Assembly: GCA_026988075.1 (NCBI GenBank)
Contig: JALSLZ010000176.1
Coordinates: forward strand, 1-37,302
Direction: 5' to 3'
Length of the DNA stretch: 37,302 bases
Source: Flavobacteriaceae bacterium
GTDB lineage: Bacteria; Bacteroidota; Bacteroidia; Flavobacteriales; Flavobacteriaceae
Shown: in pieces, positions 6,798-15,096 of the stretch
Layout: each line of letters begins with the position of its first letter
Numbering within the stretch: position 1 is the stretch's first letter
The notes under the pieces: model-generated
What the model was told of the DNA's origin: nothing
What the model saw: the letters and a program-made list of their open reading frames with translations, nothing else
The model's database searches: none
Position numbers and translations under genes: made by a program

Positions 6798-9080
6798 ATG
6801 GAAAACCCGTATATTTTAATGATTGCTGCTTTAGCGTTACTTGCTATAGTTGATTTAATTGTTGGTGTAAGTAACGATGCTGTAAATTTTTTAAATTCAG
6901 CTATTGGCTCTAAAGTAATAAGCACGAAAAATATTTTAATAATTGCTAGTTTTGGTGTGTTTGTTGGTGCTGTAACTTCAAGCGGAATGATGGAAGTTGC
7001 TCGTAAAGGCATTTTTATACCTGCAATGTTTAATTTTCAGAACATTATGTACATTTTTATGGCTGTTATGATAACAGACATTCTTCTCTTAGATGTTTTT
7101 AACACTTTAGGCATGCCAACCTCAACAACAGTTTCTATTGTGTTTGAATTGTTAGGTGCGGCTGTTGCAATGGCTTTTATTAAAATGTCTTCCGACCCAA
7201 ATAATACGGCTACAATTTGGGAATATATAAATTACAGCAAAGCTTCAATGATTATTTTCGGAATTTTACTTTCTGTTGTAGTTGCTTTTTCAATTGGCGC
7301 TTTAGTTCAGTTTATTTCTCGTATGTTGTATTCATTTAAAATAGGCGAAAAAGATAGTATGGTAAATATTGTTTTTGGCGGATTTGCTTTAGCTGCAATT
7401 AGTTATTTTATTTTATTTAAAGGCTTCAAAGGTACTTCGTTCTATAAAACATACGATATGAAACACTATTTGGAAGATAATTTATTCCAAATTTTTGGTA
7501 TTGGTTTTATTGTATGGACTGTTATTTCCTTTTTACTATCTAAATTTACAAAAATTAATATATTACACGTAATTATTGGCGTTGGAACTTTTTCTTTAGC
7601 TTTAGCTTTCTCTGGAAATGATTTAGTAAACTTTGTTGGTGTACCAATTGCCGCCTGGAACTCTTACGAAGCTTGGCATAGTTCTGGTATACCTGCAACT
7701 GAGTTTTCTATGGAGATATTAGCAAAAAAAGTACCCTCAAATAATTTCTTATTATTAGTTGCTGGCGCTATTATGGTTTTAACAATATGGTTTTCTAAAA
7801 AAGCAAAAGAAGTTATAAAAACAGGTATTGATTTATCAAGACAAGATGCAGGTCAAGAAAGATTTCAACCAACATTTGCTTCAAGAACTGCAGTAAGATC
7901 TGCTATGTTTTTAAATAAAATTTACGAAACCATTACTCCTAAATCTTCACAAAAATGGGTTAATTCTCGTTTTGAAAGATCTGTTATTGCTTTGCCAAAG
8001 TCTAAAGAATATGAAATGCCTGCTTTTGATACTGTTAGAGCATCGGTAAATTTAGTTGTTGCTGGTATTTTAATTTCAATTGGTACATCTCAAGGTTTGC
8101 CGCTTTCTACAACTTATGTAACTTTTATGGTTGCAATGGGTACTTCGCTAGCAGATAGAGCTTGGGGAAGAGAAAGTGCCGTTTATAGAGTTGCTGGTGT
8201 TTTAAATGTTATTGGCGGTTGGTTTGCAACTGCATTTATCGCATTTATTGCTGCTGCAATTGCATTATATTTAATTAATTTGGGTGGAATTGTTGCTGTT
8301 GGCTTACTTTTAATTTTCGTAACATTCATAATTTCAAGAAACTACATTAATTACGCAAAGAAAAACAAAGAGACTCAAGCAGAACGTAAAGTCAATCGTC
8401 AAGAATTAATTTCGATTAGTGGTGTTATTGATGAAAGCACAAGTCATATATCTGAAGTTGTAAAACGTGTTAATAAACTTTATACAAGTGTTGCTAAAGA
8501 TTTAGCTTCTCATGATTTAAATAAATTAAAAAAGACAGACAAACATGTTGGTAAATTAAACCGTGAAGTAGAAAAATTAAAAGATGAAGTATTTTACTTT
8601 ATTAAAAATTTAGACGAAACTTCTGCTGAAGCAAGCAAGTTTTACATCATGGTTATTGGTTATTTACAAGACATATCGCAATCGATTAGTTATATTTCAA
8701 AATCGAGTTACAAACACGTTAATAACAATCATAAAAATTTGAAAGAAAGTCAAATTATAGAGCTTAAAAACATAGACTCTGAATTAGATAATATGCTAAC
8801 TCAAATTGAAAAAGCATTTGACACTCAAAATTTTGATAATTTAAATAAAATTATTGAAGAAAAAAATGAACTTTACAATCACGTTTCTAATGCTATTGAG
8901 CAACAAGTAAAACGTATTAGAAAAGACAAAACAGAATCAAGCCCTAAAAACACCACACTTTTCTTTGGCATTTTATTAGAAACAAAAGATCTTATTGGCG
9001 CATTAACAAGCTTATTAGAACTGTTTCAAGAGTTTGACTTAAATATTAAAAAAGCAAAAGCGCATGATAAAATGATGTAA
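6798..9080 (+). CDS. PiT-family inorganic phosphate transporter with PhoU-like tail
   Basis: A phosphate:cation symporter of the inner membrane. The two inverted PiT halves are visible. The first carries GVSNDAVNFLNSAIGS at 23-38, a variant of the GANDVANA-type signature. The second carries ISIGTSQGLPLSTTYVTF at about residues 427-444. Membrane helices occupy roughly residues 1-510. Residues about 520-760 are soluble, helical and charged, and look like a PhoU/DUF47-type four-helix domain fused to the transporter, which I recall as common for Bacteroidota PiT proteins of about 740-760 residues. The start follows a possible weak -7 box at 6766-6773. A strong terminator follows 22 bases after the stop, so the gene is monocistronic. 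Confidence 0.9.
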   Translation: MENPYILMIAALALLAIVDLIVGVSNDAVNFLNSAIGSKVISTKNILIIASFGVFVGAVTSSGMMEVARKGIFIPAMFNFQNIMYIFMAVMITDILLLDVFNTLGMPTSTTVSIVFELLGAAVAMAFIKMSSDPNNTATIWEYINYSKASMIIFGILLSVVVAFSIGALVQFISRMLYSFKIGEKDSMVNIVFGGFALAAISYFILFKGFKGTSFYKTYDMKHYLEDNLFQIFGIGFIVWTVISFLLSKFTKINILHVIIGVGTFSLALAFSGNDLVNFVGVPIAAWNSYEAWHSSGIPATEFSMEILAKKVPSNNFLLLVAGAIMVLTIWFSKKAKEVIKTGIDLSRQDAGQERFQPTFASRTAVRSAMFLNKIYETITPKSSQKWVNSRFERSVIALPKSKEYEMPAFDTVRASVNLVVAGILISIGTSQGLPLSTTYVTFMVAMGTSLADRAWGRESAVYRVAGVLNVIGGWFATAFIAFIAAAIALYLINLGGIVAVGLLLIFVTFIISRNYINYAKKNKETQAERKVNRQELISISGVIDESTSHISEVVKRVNKLYTSVAKDLASHDLNKLKKTDKHVGKLNREVEKLKDEVFYFIKNLDETSAEASKFYIMVIGYLQDISQSISYISKSSYKHVNNNHKNLKESQIIELKNIDSELDNMLTQIEKAFDTQNFDNLNKIIEEKNELYNHVSNAIEQQVKRIRKDKTESSPKNTTLFFGILLETKDLIGALTSLLELFQEFDLNIKKAKAHDKMM

Positions 9081-9101
9081 AAATTTATATTTTACTATAA
9101 C

Positions 9102-9136
9102 AAAAGCCTTTCAAACAAAATGTTTGAAAGGCTTTT
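9102..9136 (+). terminator. Rho-independent terminator of the PiT gene
   Basis: A perfect 16-bp stem, 9102-9117 with 9121-9136, with a 3-base loop and a T-run at the 3' side. Confidence 0.93.
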
Positions 9137-9532
9137 TATAAATTTTATTTTCTTGAAGCTAATTAACATTGAATTTTCATTGCTGAAATAAATTCAACTA
9201 TGAACTTTAAATAACGGATGAAACCAAATACACCCTATTATCACTTATGTTTTTTTGACAACGTTATTTTTTTTTAGTAATTTACTCAGCTAAATGTTCC
9301 ATAAAAGAATAACATCACTATCTACTCATTCTATTTTCTAAAATTTAGTTATTAACCTGAATACTTATTTTACTCTTACAAAAAAAAATTCTCACTAAAT
9401 ACCGCTATAACTAACTACTATCTCTTTTCATACTATTTGTGACTAAAGACAAATACCGTTAGACTTATTCGTTTATTAATCTAAGCTCAATTCATTATAA
9501 ACTATTTTAATCCCAAAATAAATCACATAAAA
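9137..9532. other. Non-coding AT-rich stretch between two terminators
   Basis: About 400 bases lie between the terminators of two convergent genes. I find no reading frame of useful length on either strand, no tRNA-like or repeat structure and no full TAnnTTTG box. It may be gene-decay residue or simply spacer. Confidence 0.5.
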
Positions 9533-9559
9533 AAAGCTGCTAAAAAAATTAGCAGCTTT
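9533..9559 (-). terminator. Rho-independent terminator of the T9SS cargo gene
   Basis: An 11-bp perfect stem (9533-9543 with 9549-9559) with a 5-base loop. On the minus strand it is followed by a T-run, 20 bases after the stop codon. Confidence 0.88.
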
Positions 9560-9578
9560 AAAATATTTATTAAAAAAA

Positions 9579-10505
9579 TTATTTAATAATTAATTTTTTA
9601 ACCAATTTAGCATCTGCTGAATTCATTTCAACAAAGTATAAACCAGAAGATAAATTTGATACATTAATCGATTTTTGACCAATTAAATTATCTAAATTAT
9701 TTGTTAATACTACTCTACCATTAACATCATATAAAGATACGCTTGTTAAAGTGATATTGCTTTGATTATTAATTGTAAAATTGTTTGTTGTAGCTGTTGG
9801 GTATATTTTAACTGAAGACGCTAAGATATTATCGTTAACTGCTGCTGTAGAATCATCTGTTACAACAAAATCATCTGTATGTAAAACAAATGCATCATTA
9901 GTTACATAGTGTATCGCAATATAAATATTAGAATTTGCATATGCAGATAAATTCGCAGTAATCTCAGTCCAATCGGTTGGAATTTCTTGATAGGCTTTTG
10001 TGTTTTGTGTATCTAAATCTTGGTCAATATCAATTACCGTAAAATCTGCGGGAGCTACACCAGTTGTAGACACTGCCATTTGAATTCTTTCTAAACCATA
10101 AGTATCTGTTAACGATTTTGCCCAAAACGATACTTGCCCATTACCTGCTATACTAATTTGAGGTGTTATAGCCCAATCATCATTTGGAGTTGTACTAGAC
10201 GAAGCACCAGAAGCAACAAAATACAAGCCTTTTGCTCCACCATGAGTATCATAAGCCGTTCCTGCTGCTGAAGGAGTTGTTGCAGATGGATTAAAAATAA
10301 TCGCACTACCTATATAGCCTTCATTGGCAAAATCATAAGTATCGAAGCCCCATGTTGTTCCTCCTTCACCATCAACAAGAGTCCAACCACCTATTGTTGC
10401 AATTTCAAAATCAGGATATGATTCAAAATCATCTGAAAAAATTGTTGTTTGCGCTGTTAAAGAAATAGTTGCAAATGCAGCTAATAAAAGTAAAGTTTTT
10501 TTCAT
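9579..10505 (-). CDS. Secreted T9SS protein with cleaved-adhesin/choice-of-anchor J domain
   Basis: A 308-residue secreted or cell-surface protein. It has a Sec signal peptide (MKKTLLLLAAFATISLTAQ), then a domain at about 22-215 with the choice-of-anchor J/cleaved-adhesin pattern: FSDDFESYPDF, GGWTLVDGEG, a DDWAITPQI segment and a closing HTDDFVVTDD. The last 75 residues are a type A Por sorting domain (VKIYPT, SLYDVNGRVV, LSSGLYFVEM, ending in KKLIIK). It should cross the outer membrane by type IX secretion. The upstream ATG at 10547 is rejected because it falls inside the -7 box at 10545-10552; the ATG at 10505 starts the signal peptide. The binding target is unknown. Confidence 0.88.
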   Translation of the reverse strand: MKKTLLLLAAFATISLTAQTTIFSDDFESYPDFEIATIGGWTLVDGEGGTTWGFDTYDFANEGYIGSAIIFNPSATTPSAAGTAYDTHGGAKGLYFVASGASSSTTPNDDWAITPQISIAGNGQVSFWAKSLTDTYGLERIQMAVSTTGVAPADFTVIDIDQDLDTQNTKAYQEIPTDWTEITANLSAYANSNIYIAIHYVTNDAFVLHTDDFVVTDDSTAAVNDNILASSVKIYPTATTNNFTINNQSNITLTSVSLYDVNGRVVLTNNLDNLIGQKSINVSNLSSGLYFVEMNSADAKLVKKLIIK

Positions 10506-10544
10506 AATTAAAAGTTTTAAATTGTTAAATAATTTGTTATTCTC

Positions 10545-10552
10545 CAAAGATA
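10545..10552 (-). promoter_or_regulatory. -7 promoter box of the T9SS cargo gene
   Basis: The minus strand reads TATCTTTG, matching TAnnTTTG. It predicts a leader of about 35 bases before the ATG at 10505 and argues that the secreted-protein gene is transcribed separately from the upstream DUF1704 operon. Confidence 0.55.
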
Positions 10553-10590
10553 CAAATAATTATAAAAAAAAAACTAAAATATTGTTAAAT

Positions 10591-11736
10591 TCATTTTAAT
10601 TTACTTAAAATAAATTTAATTGTAGCATCAATATCTACAGTATTATCTAATGATTTGGGTTTGTAAATTGGCATTTTAGCATAATTATTTTTTATTAAAT
10701 ACGCTATTTCATTTTTATACTCTAATGTTGTTTTTCCAACCAATAACAAGTCTACATCTTTATTTAATTGAAAATAATTAAAAATCTTTACCAAACCTGT
10801 TAAATACAAATAATCTTTTGTGAAACCGCCACCTCGATGTACTCGAAGTGTAATTCCAAAAGCTTTATTTGCAGAAAGACTATAACTATTGTACAACATT
10901 TTAAATGTTTGGGTAAAATCATACCCTTTTTCTAACGATTCAACAGCAATAACTCTATATGCTAACACTTTTAAACGTTCTAAGGTAATACTATTCGACA
11001 TAAACTCATTAAATACCGCTAAACCTTCTTGAGTTTCTACATTATTTGGAAAACCATGTGAAAATATTTTTAATGGGTTTATCAAGCTATTCATCGTAGT
11101 AACCATATGAATGCCTATTTCGTGATTTATTAAAATATCAATATCGCTTTGAGAAAAAGTATGATTCTTGTTTAAAACCAAAGTTTTATCATTACTTAAA
11201 ACCATAGCTATTGCAGAAAGCTTATCAGAATGTTTAATTTGATAGCTAAAATCATATTGTTTTGAATATTCACGAAATTGTTGCTCCGTTTGATGAACAT
11301 CAAATTTAGGTTTACTTTTATTTGAATCAACCTCTTCATTAAAGTGAAGAATAAATTTAGCATTATCTACATCTTTTTCGGTTGGTGTACCAAAAGAGCG
11401 CAGTGAATTGTAATAAAATTTTTCTGCTTTACCAATAGTAGCAATACATTCTATTAAACCAGAATATTCATAAATAATGTCTTCGTATAAATTTCTAACT
11501 ACATCATCTTGAATTAATTCTATTTCTAAAGAAAATAATTCTCGCTGCAATTTAAATGCATCAAAATCTAATTTTGGATATACGAATTTTGGATTTTTAG
11601 TAAAATTAGACGCAAAGAATTTCTTTTTTTCTTCTTCTATATTTATAGGGTTAATATAATTTAACAACTCAATTTTTTTTACTAAAAAATCAAGTTTTTT
11701 ATCAATTTTAATAATTGATGATTCTATTTTCACCAT
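10591..11736 (-). CDS. QEGLA-motif DUF1704 metallopeptidase-like protein (MATCAP-related)
   Basis: A 381-residue protein of the family annotated as flavohemoglobin expression-modulating QEGLA motif protein (DUF1704). It has a HExxxH zinc site, HEIGIH at 205-210, and TQEGLA at 235-240, where Glu237 is the likely third ligand. LRVHRGGGFTKDYLYLTG (297-314) is another conserved block. The eukaryotic members of this family (MATCAP/KIAA0895L) are tubulin tyrosine carboxypeptidases, so a carboxypeptidase activity is plausible here; the bacterial substrate is unknown. No signal peptide is seen, so it is probably cytoplasmic. It is the last gene of a tight cluster, starting 15 bases after the amidohydrolase stop. 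Confidence 0.9.
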   Translation of the reverse strand: MVKIESSIIKIDKKLDFLVKKIELLNYINPINIEEEKKKFFASNFTKNPKFVYPKLDFDAFKLQRELFSLEIELIQDDVVRNLYEDIIYEYSGLIECIATIGKAEKFYYNSLRSFGTPTEKDVDNAKFILHFNEEVDSNKSKPKFDVHQTEQQFREYSKQYDFSYQIKHSDKLSAIAMVLSNDKTLVLNKNHTFSQSDIDILINHEIGIHMVTTMNSLINPLKIFSHGFPNNVETQEGLAVFNEFMSNSITLERLKVLAYRVIAVESLEKGYDFTQTFKMLYNSYSLSANKAFGITLRVHRGGGFTKDYLYLTGLVKIFNYFQLNKDVDLLLVGKTTLEYKNEIAYLIKNNYAKMPIYKPKSLDNTVDIDATIKFILSKLK

Positions 11737-11751
11737 TTAATACTGTTATTT

Positions 11752-12585
11752 TTAATCGTTATAAAACTGAATCGCATGATTTTTTAATCTTATTTTAAGT
11801 GCCTCTTCGATTGAATTAACAACTTCGGGAAACATAATTTGATCTAACTCATCACAATAAATTTTACTTACTTCTGTCGCCAAAACTAAGGTTTCTTTAA
11901 AATTTGACATAATAAATTGTAAAAAATATCCATTTCCTTTAAAAACATCGTTTATTAAAGATGTTGATTTAATATTATGTGGCAACTTAATTTCGCTTAA
12001 TGATTGTTGCCAAGAAGTAACAAATTTACCAAATTTATTCATATCTACTTTTCCTGCACCTATATTAAAAGTAGGCACTTCTCTACTCCAACGTTTCCAA
12101 TTATATGAATGCATGTCGTACACAATTACTTTTCTATGTATTTGCTCAAGCTTACTAATTAAAGCATGCACAACCTTATAGAAATTTTCATGTTTTTTTA
12201 AGCTTTGTATCTTTGCATTTTTACTTAATGGTGATTTCCATAATTTTTTACCCCAAGCATCTTCGTAAATAGCAGCTTCTGGTGCTCTATTTAAATCGTA
12301 TTCAAATCGTGAATCGTTACCCGAAATAACAATAGGATGCGATTGTACCATCGTTAATGTTTCTGGATCTTCTTCAAACCAACGATCATATTCGGTATGC
12401 AAACAATTACTCCAAAGTGATTTTCTAAATTGATGTCCGTTATGAACAGCACCACAAACATAATGTGTATATGCTTCAACTTTCAATGTAAATGAATAAT
12501 CTTCAGCTACAGCATAAAAAACTCGTTCATTATTAATGTTTTCAATTATTTTTACTACTGATAATCTTTCCATTTTAAGCTTCAT
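11752..12585 (-). CDS. N-formylglutamate amidohydrolase-like enzyme
   Basis: A 277-residue zinc hydrolase of the N-formylglutamate amidohydrolase superfamily. Motifs seen are HNGH at 48-51, the substrate-carboxylate-type block NDSRFEYDLNRAPE at 90-103, VYDMHSYN at 155-162 and the late ATEVSKIYCDE block at 237-246. Known members remove formyl from N-formylglutamate in histidine degradation, but here the gene is wedged between an ATP-grasp ligase and a peptidase and is likely to hydrolyse another amide. The ATG at 12585 overlaps the ligase gene by 11 bases. A second ATG at 12573, one base past the ligase stop, is an equally plausible start. Confidence 0.85.
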   Translation of the reverse strand: MKLKMERLSVVKIIENINNERVFYAVAEDYSFTLKVEAYTHYVCGAVHNGHQFRKSLWSNCLHTEYDRWFEEDPETLTMVQSHPIVISGNDSRFEYDLNRAPEAAIYEDAWGKKLWKSPLSKNAKIQSLKKHENFYKVVHALISKLEQIHRKVIVYDMHSYNWKRWSREVPTFNIGAGKVDMNKFGKFVTSWQQSLSEIKLPHNIKSTSLINDVFKGNGYFLQFIMSNFKETLVLATEVSKIYCDELDQIMFPEVVNSIEEALKIRLKNHAIQFYND

Positions 12586-13609
12586 CTACTCGTTTTCTTA
12601 AAAGTGTTCTACGGTTAAAATTAGCATTCATTTCCATTACTTTACCTTCTAAAAAGTCAATTACTTTTTCTTGAAGTTTTATTTTATATGCTTTATTCAT
12701 ATATGTAATTCCACCTGGACTCATTACATTTACCTCTACTAATTTTTCACTAATCAAATCAATACCAACAAAATACAAACCGTCTTCTACTAATTTTGGA
12801 CCTATACGTTCGCATAACAACTTTTCATTTGCTGTTAATTTGTGTTTTTCAATACTTCCGCCAGCGCTTACATTAGAACGATGATCTTTTTCGCCTGGAA
12901 TTCGTCTCATAGATCCGATAGGTCTTCCGTTAAGTAATAAAACTCGAACATCTCCTTTCTCTGCACCTTTAATATATTCTTGCAAAATAACATAATCACT
13001 ACCACCAATTGCATTTTGCAAATAAAAATCTAATAAAGAATTGATATTTCCCATTGCCGATTTTTCAATTAAAATAACGCCAGATCCACCAAAACCATTT
13101 AAGGGTTTTAATATCATTTTGTCAGAATTTGACTCTTCAATAGTTTTAATTAAATATTCTTTATTTTTAGAAACATGCGTTACTGGAATAATATCATTAT
13201 TAGGATCATCAAAAACAGCAGTATATAGTTTATTATTTGCTACACGCATACCATTAATAGAGTTCATAATAAAAACATCGTCTTTAACTGAATCTAAAAA
13301 ATTCAACATTAATGGGTCTAATGGTGGTTCTGCTCTCATAAAAAGCACATCAAACCCTGCAAGAGGTAACATCTCTTCTCGTGTTGTTGCTTTTTTATGA
13401 AACGATTTTAAATTTGCTGGCACATTATCCATTCTTTCAATAATTGTACAAAATGCACTCGTAATACTATTACGAATCGTTAAATTTGCAGGTGTACAAG
13501 TTGCAACACCATGCCCACGCTTTACACACTCATTTATAAAGCTTACTGTTGAGTCGTTTTCTGGGTTTTTTATATCTTCCCAAGGATACATTAAAAAACA
13601 AATATTCAT
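12575..13609 (-). CDS. Glutathione-synthetase-like ATP-grasp ligase
   Basis: A 344-residue cytoplasmic ATP-grasp enzyme resembling GshB. It has RAEPPLD at 92-98 (GshB-type N-domain), the ATP-binding LKPLNGFGGSGV at 167-178, GDVRVLLLNGRPIGSMRRIP at 219-238, the glycine-rich RSNVSAGGS at 244-252, and the Mg ligands Glu292 and Asn294 in EVNVMSPGG. Such enzymes join a carboxylate to an amine through an acyl-phosphate. No gshA is nearby and the neighbours are an amidohydrolase and a DUF1704 peptidase, so ordinary glutathione synthesis is not the obvious role; a short-peptide or protein-tail ligase is an alternative. The start lies 30 bases after the symporter stop with no visible promoter in the gap. 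Confidence 0.88.
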   Translation of the reverse strand: MNICFLMYPWEDIKNPENDSTVSFINECVKRGHGVATCTPANLTIRNSITSAFCTIIERMDNVPANLKSFHKKATTREEMLPLAGFDVLFMRAEPPLDPLMLNFLDSVKDDVFIMNSINGMRVANNKLYTAVFDDPNNDIIPVTHVSKNKEYLIKTIEESNSDKMILKPLNGFGGSGVILIEKSAMGNINSLLDFYLQNAIGGSDYVILQEYIKGAEKGDVRVLLLNGRPIGSMRRIPGEKDHRSNVSAGGSIEKHKLTANEKLLCERIGPKLVEDGLYFVGIDLISEKLVEVNVMSPGGITYMNKAYKIKLQEKVIDFLEGKVMEMNANFNRRTLLRKRVDEA

Positions 13610-13639
13610 AACGGTTTGGTTTTAATTAGTTAATATATT

Positions 13640-14941
13640 TTATACAGAGTAATTATCATCCCAATTTTTTACTTTTGGTTCTCCTAACTTATCAATAGAT
13701 TTTGCTACCAGCATAGAAACCGCTGCATCTCCAGTAACATTCACTGTCGTTCTACACATATCTAAAGGTCTGTCAATTGCAAATATTAATGCTAAACCTG
13801 CTTCTGGAATTCCTGCTTGCGCCAATACAATTACCAACATAACCATTCCTGCACCAGGAACAGCAGCCGATCCAATTGAAGCCAATGTAGCAGTAGCAAC
13901 AATACCCAACTGCGTACCTAAACTTAAATCCATACCAAAAGCTTGTGCAATAAAAACAGCTGCAACAGCTTGATAAAGACTTGTTCCATCCATATTAATT
14001 GTTGCGCCTATTGGCAAAACAAAACTGGTAACCTCTTCATCTACACCTAAATGCTCTGAAACTCGCTCCATAGTAACTGGCAATGTTGCCGCACTACTAC
14101 TTGTTGAGAATGCCAATAATTGAGCTGGCGAAATTCCGTTCATAAAAAATTTAGGTGTTTTTTTAGTAACCAACATGACTAATAAATTATAGAACGCAAT
14201 CATGATTAGTAAACCTAAAACTACAGTTAACGCATACCATCCTAAAGCCTTAAATAAATCTGCACTTGGCGATTCTACCACTAAAGCTGCCAATAATGCA
14301 AATACACCATAAGGAGCTGCAAGCATTATTAAGTCTATCATTTTAAGTATTACTTCGTTAAAACCATCAAAAAAGTCTTTTACTGGTTTTGATTTTTCTT
14401 CAGGAATTAATATAAGTCCTATTCCGAAAAAAACCGCAAAAAATATTACTTGTAACATATTTTTATTATTTGCTGAAGCTTTAATAATATTACTTGGCAC
14501 TAAATCAACCAAGGCTTGTAATGGACCTGAACTTTGCTGATTTTTTGCTTCATCTTTATACTTTTGTGTATTACTTGTATAATTTTGCACCAACTCTTTT
14601 CTAGTTTCTTCGGTAATAGAATTGCCTGGTTTTATAATATTTACTAGAACCAAACCTATTGAAACAGCAATTACAGTTGTTAATATATAAGTAATAATGG
14701 TTCTTCCACCCATTTTTGAAAGTTTAGAAATGTCTTTTAAATCAGATACACCTTTAATTAGCGATGCCAATATTAACGGCACAGCTATTAATTTTAAAGA
14801 ATTGATAAATATTTTACCAAATGGCTTAATCCAATCTTGAATTAATTGTTTTCCTCCTTCAAAATTTGAAAATATTACTCCAATTGCTACTCCAAGTACC
14901 ATTCCTATTAATATTTTCCAATGTAATCCTAAATTTTTCAT
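13640..14941 (-). CDS. Dicarboxylate/amino acid:cation symporter (GltP/DAACS family)
   Basis: An inner-membrane elevator-type symporter for acidic amino acids or dicarboxylates, 433 residues from the ATG at 14941. HP1 carries SSSAATLP (281-288), TM7 carries NMDGT (316-320), and TM8 carries IDRPLDMCRTTVNVTGD. In that block Asp394, Arg397, Thr398, Asn401 and Asp405 fall where the archaeal GltPh aspartate ligands do. The conserved Arg favours glutamate or aspartate over neutral substrates. The longer frame from 15019 adds 26 residues that are not family-like and is rejected. It is the likely first gene of the cluster with the ATP-grasp ligase, amidohydrolase and DUF1704 peptidase. Confidence 0.92.
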   Translation of the reverse strand: MKNLGLHWKILIGMVLGVAIGVIFSNFEGGKQLIQDWIKPFGKIFINSLKLIAVPLILASLIKGVSDLKDISKLSKMGGRTIITYILTTVIAVSIGLVLVNIIKPGNSITEETRKELVQNYTSNTQKYKDEAKNQQSSGPLQALVDLVPSNIIKASANNKNMLQVIFFAVFFGIGLILIPEEKSKPVKDFFDGFNEVILKMIDLIMLAAPYGVFALLAALVVESPSADLFKALGWYALTVVLGLLIMIAFYNLLVMLVTKKTPKFFMNGISPAQLLAFSTSSSAATLPVTMERVSEHLGVDEEVTSFVLPIGATINMDGTSLYQAVAAVFIAQAFGMDLSLGTQLGIVATATLASIGSAAVPGAGMVMLVIVLAQAGIPEAGLALIFAIDRPLDMCRTTVNVTGDAAVSMLVAKSIDKLGEPKVKNWDDNYSV

Positions 14942-15029
14942 GTGTTCTATATAAAATTGAGTCACAATATATGAAATAATATGATTCAATAATAAATTAT
15001 AATAGCAAAAATTTGGCATGGTTTTTTCT

Positions 15030-15060
15030 TTTGTATAAATAACAATTTTTATGTAAATTG
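15030..15060 (+). promoter_or_regulatory. Promoter of the DUF937 gene
   Basis: TTTG at 15030-15033 (-33), 20 bases of spacing, then TAAATTG at 15054-15060, a -7 box one T short of the consensus. It lies 36 bases before the ATG. Confidence 0.45.
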
Positions 15061-15096
15061 CAAGAAAATTAATTATTAATTACTTAAAAAAGAAAA

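Noticed and set aside
9137-9532. A hidden gene or small RNA in the 400-base gap
   Set aside because: No frame, no full promoter box and no hairpin beyond the two terminators that belong to the flanking genes.
10506-10547. Upstream start of the T9SS gene at 10547
   Set aside because: It lies within the -7 promoter box and would put 14 polar residues before a clean signal peptide.
11752-12585. The N-formylglutamate amidohydrolase-like gene as the last step of the nearby histidine pathway
   Set aside because: It is over 5 kb from hutH, separated by unrelated monocistronic genes and terminators, and is locked by overlap and 15-base spacing to an ATP-grasp ligase and a DUF1704 peptidase. A hut role cannot be excluded but is not supported by context.
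12575-13609. Calling the ATP-grasp gene gshB
   Set aside because: The sequence is GshB-like, but there is no gshA nearby and the partners are hydrolases; the symbol would overstate the evidence.
14942-15019. N-terminal extension of the symporter to 15019
   Set aside because: The 26 added residues are not family-like; the ATG at 14941 begins the usual N-terminus before the first membrane helix.
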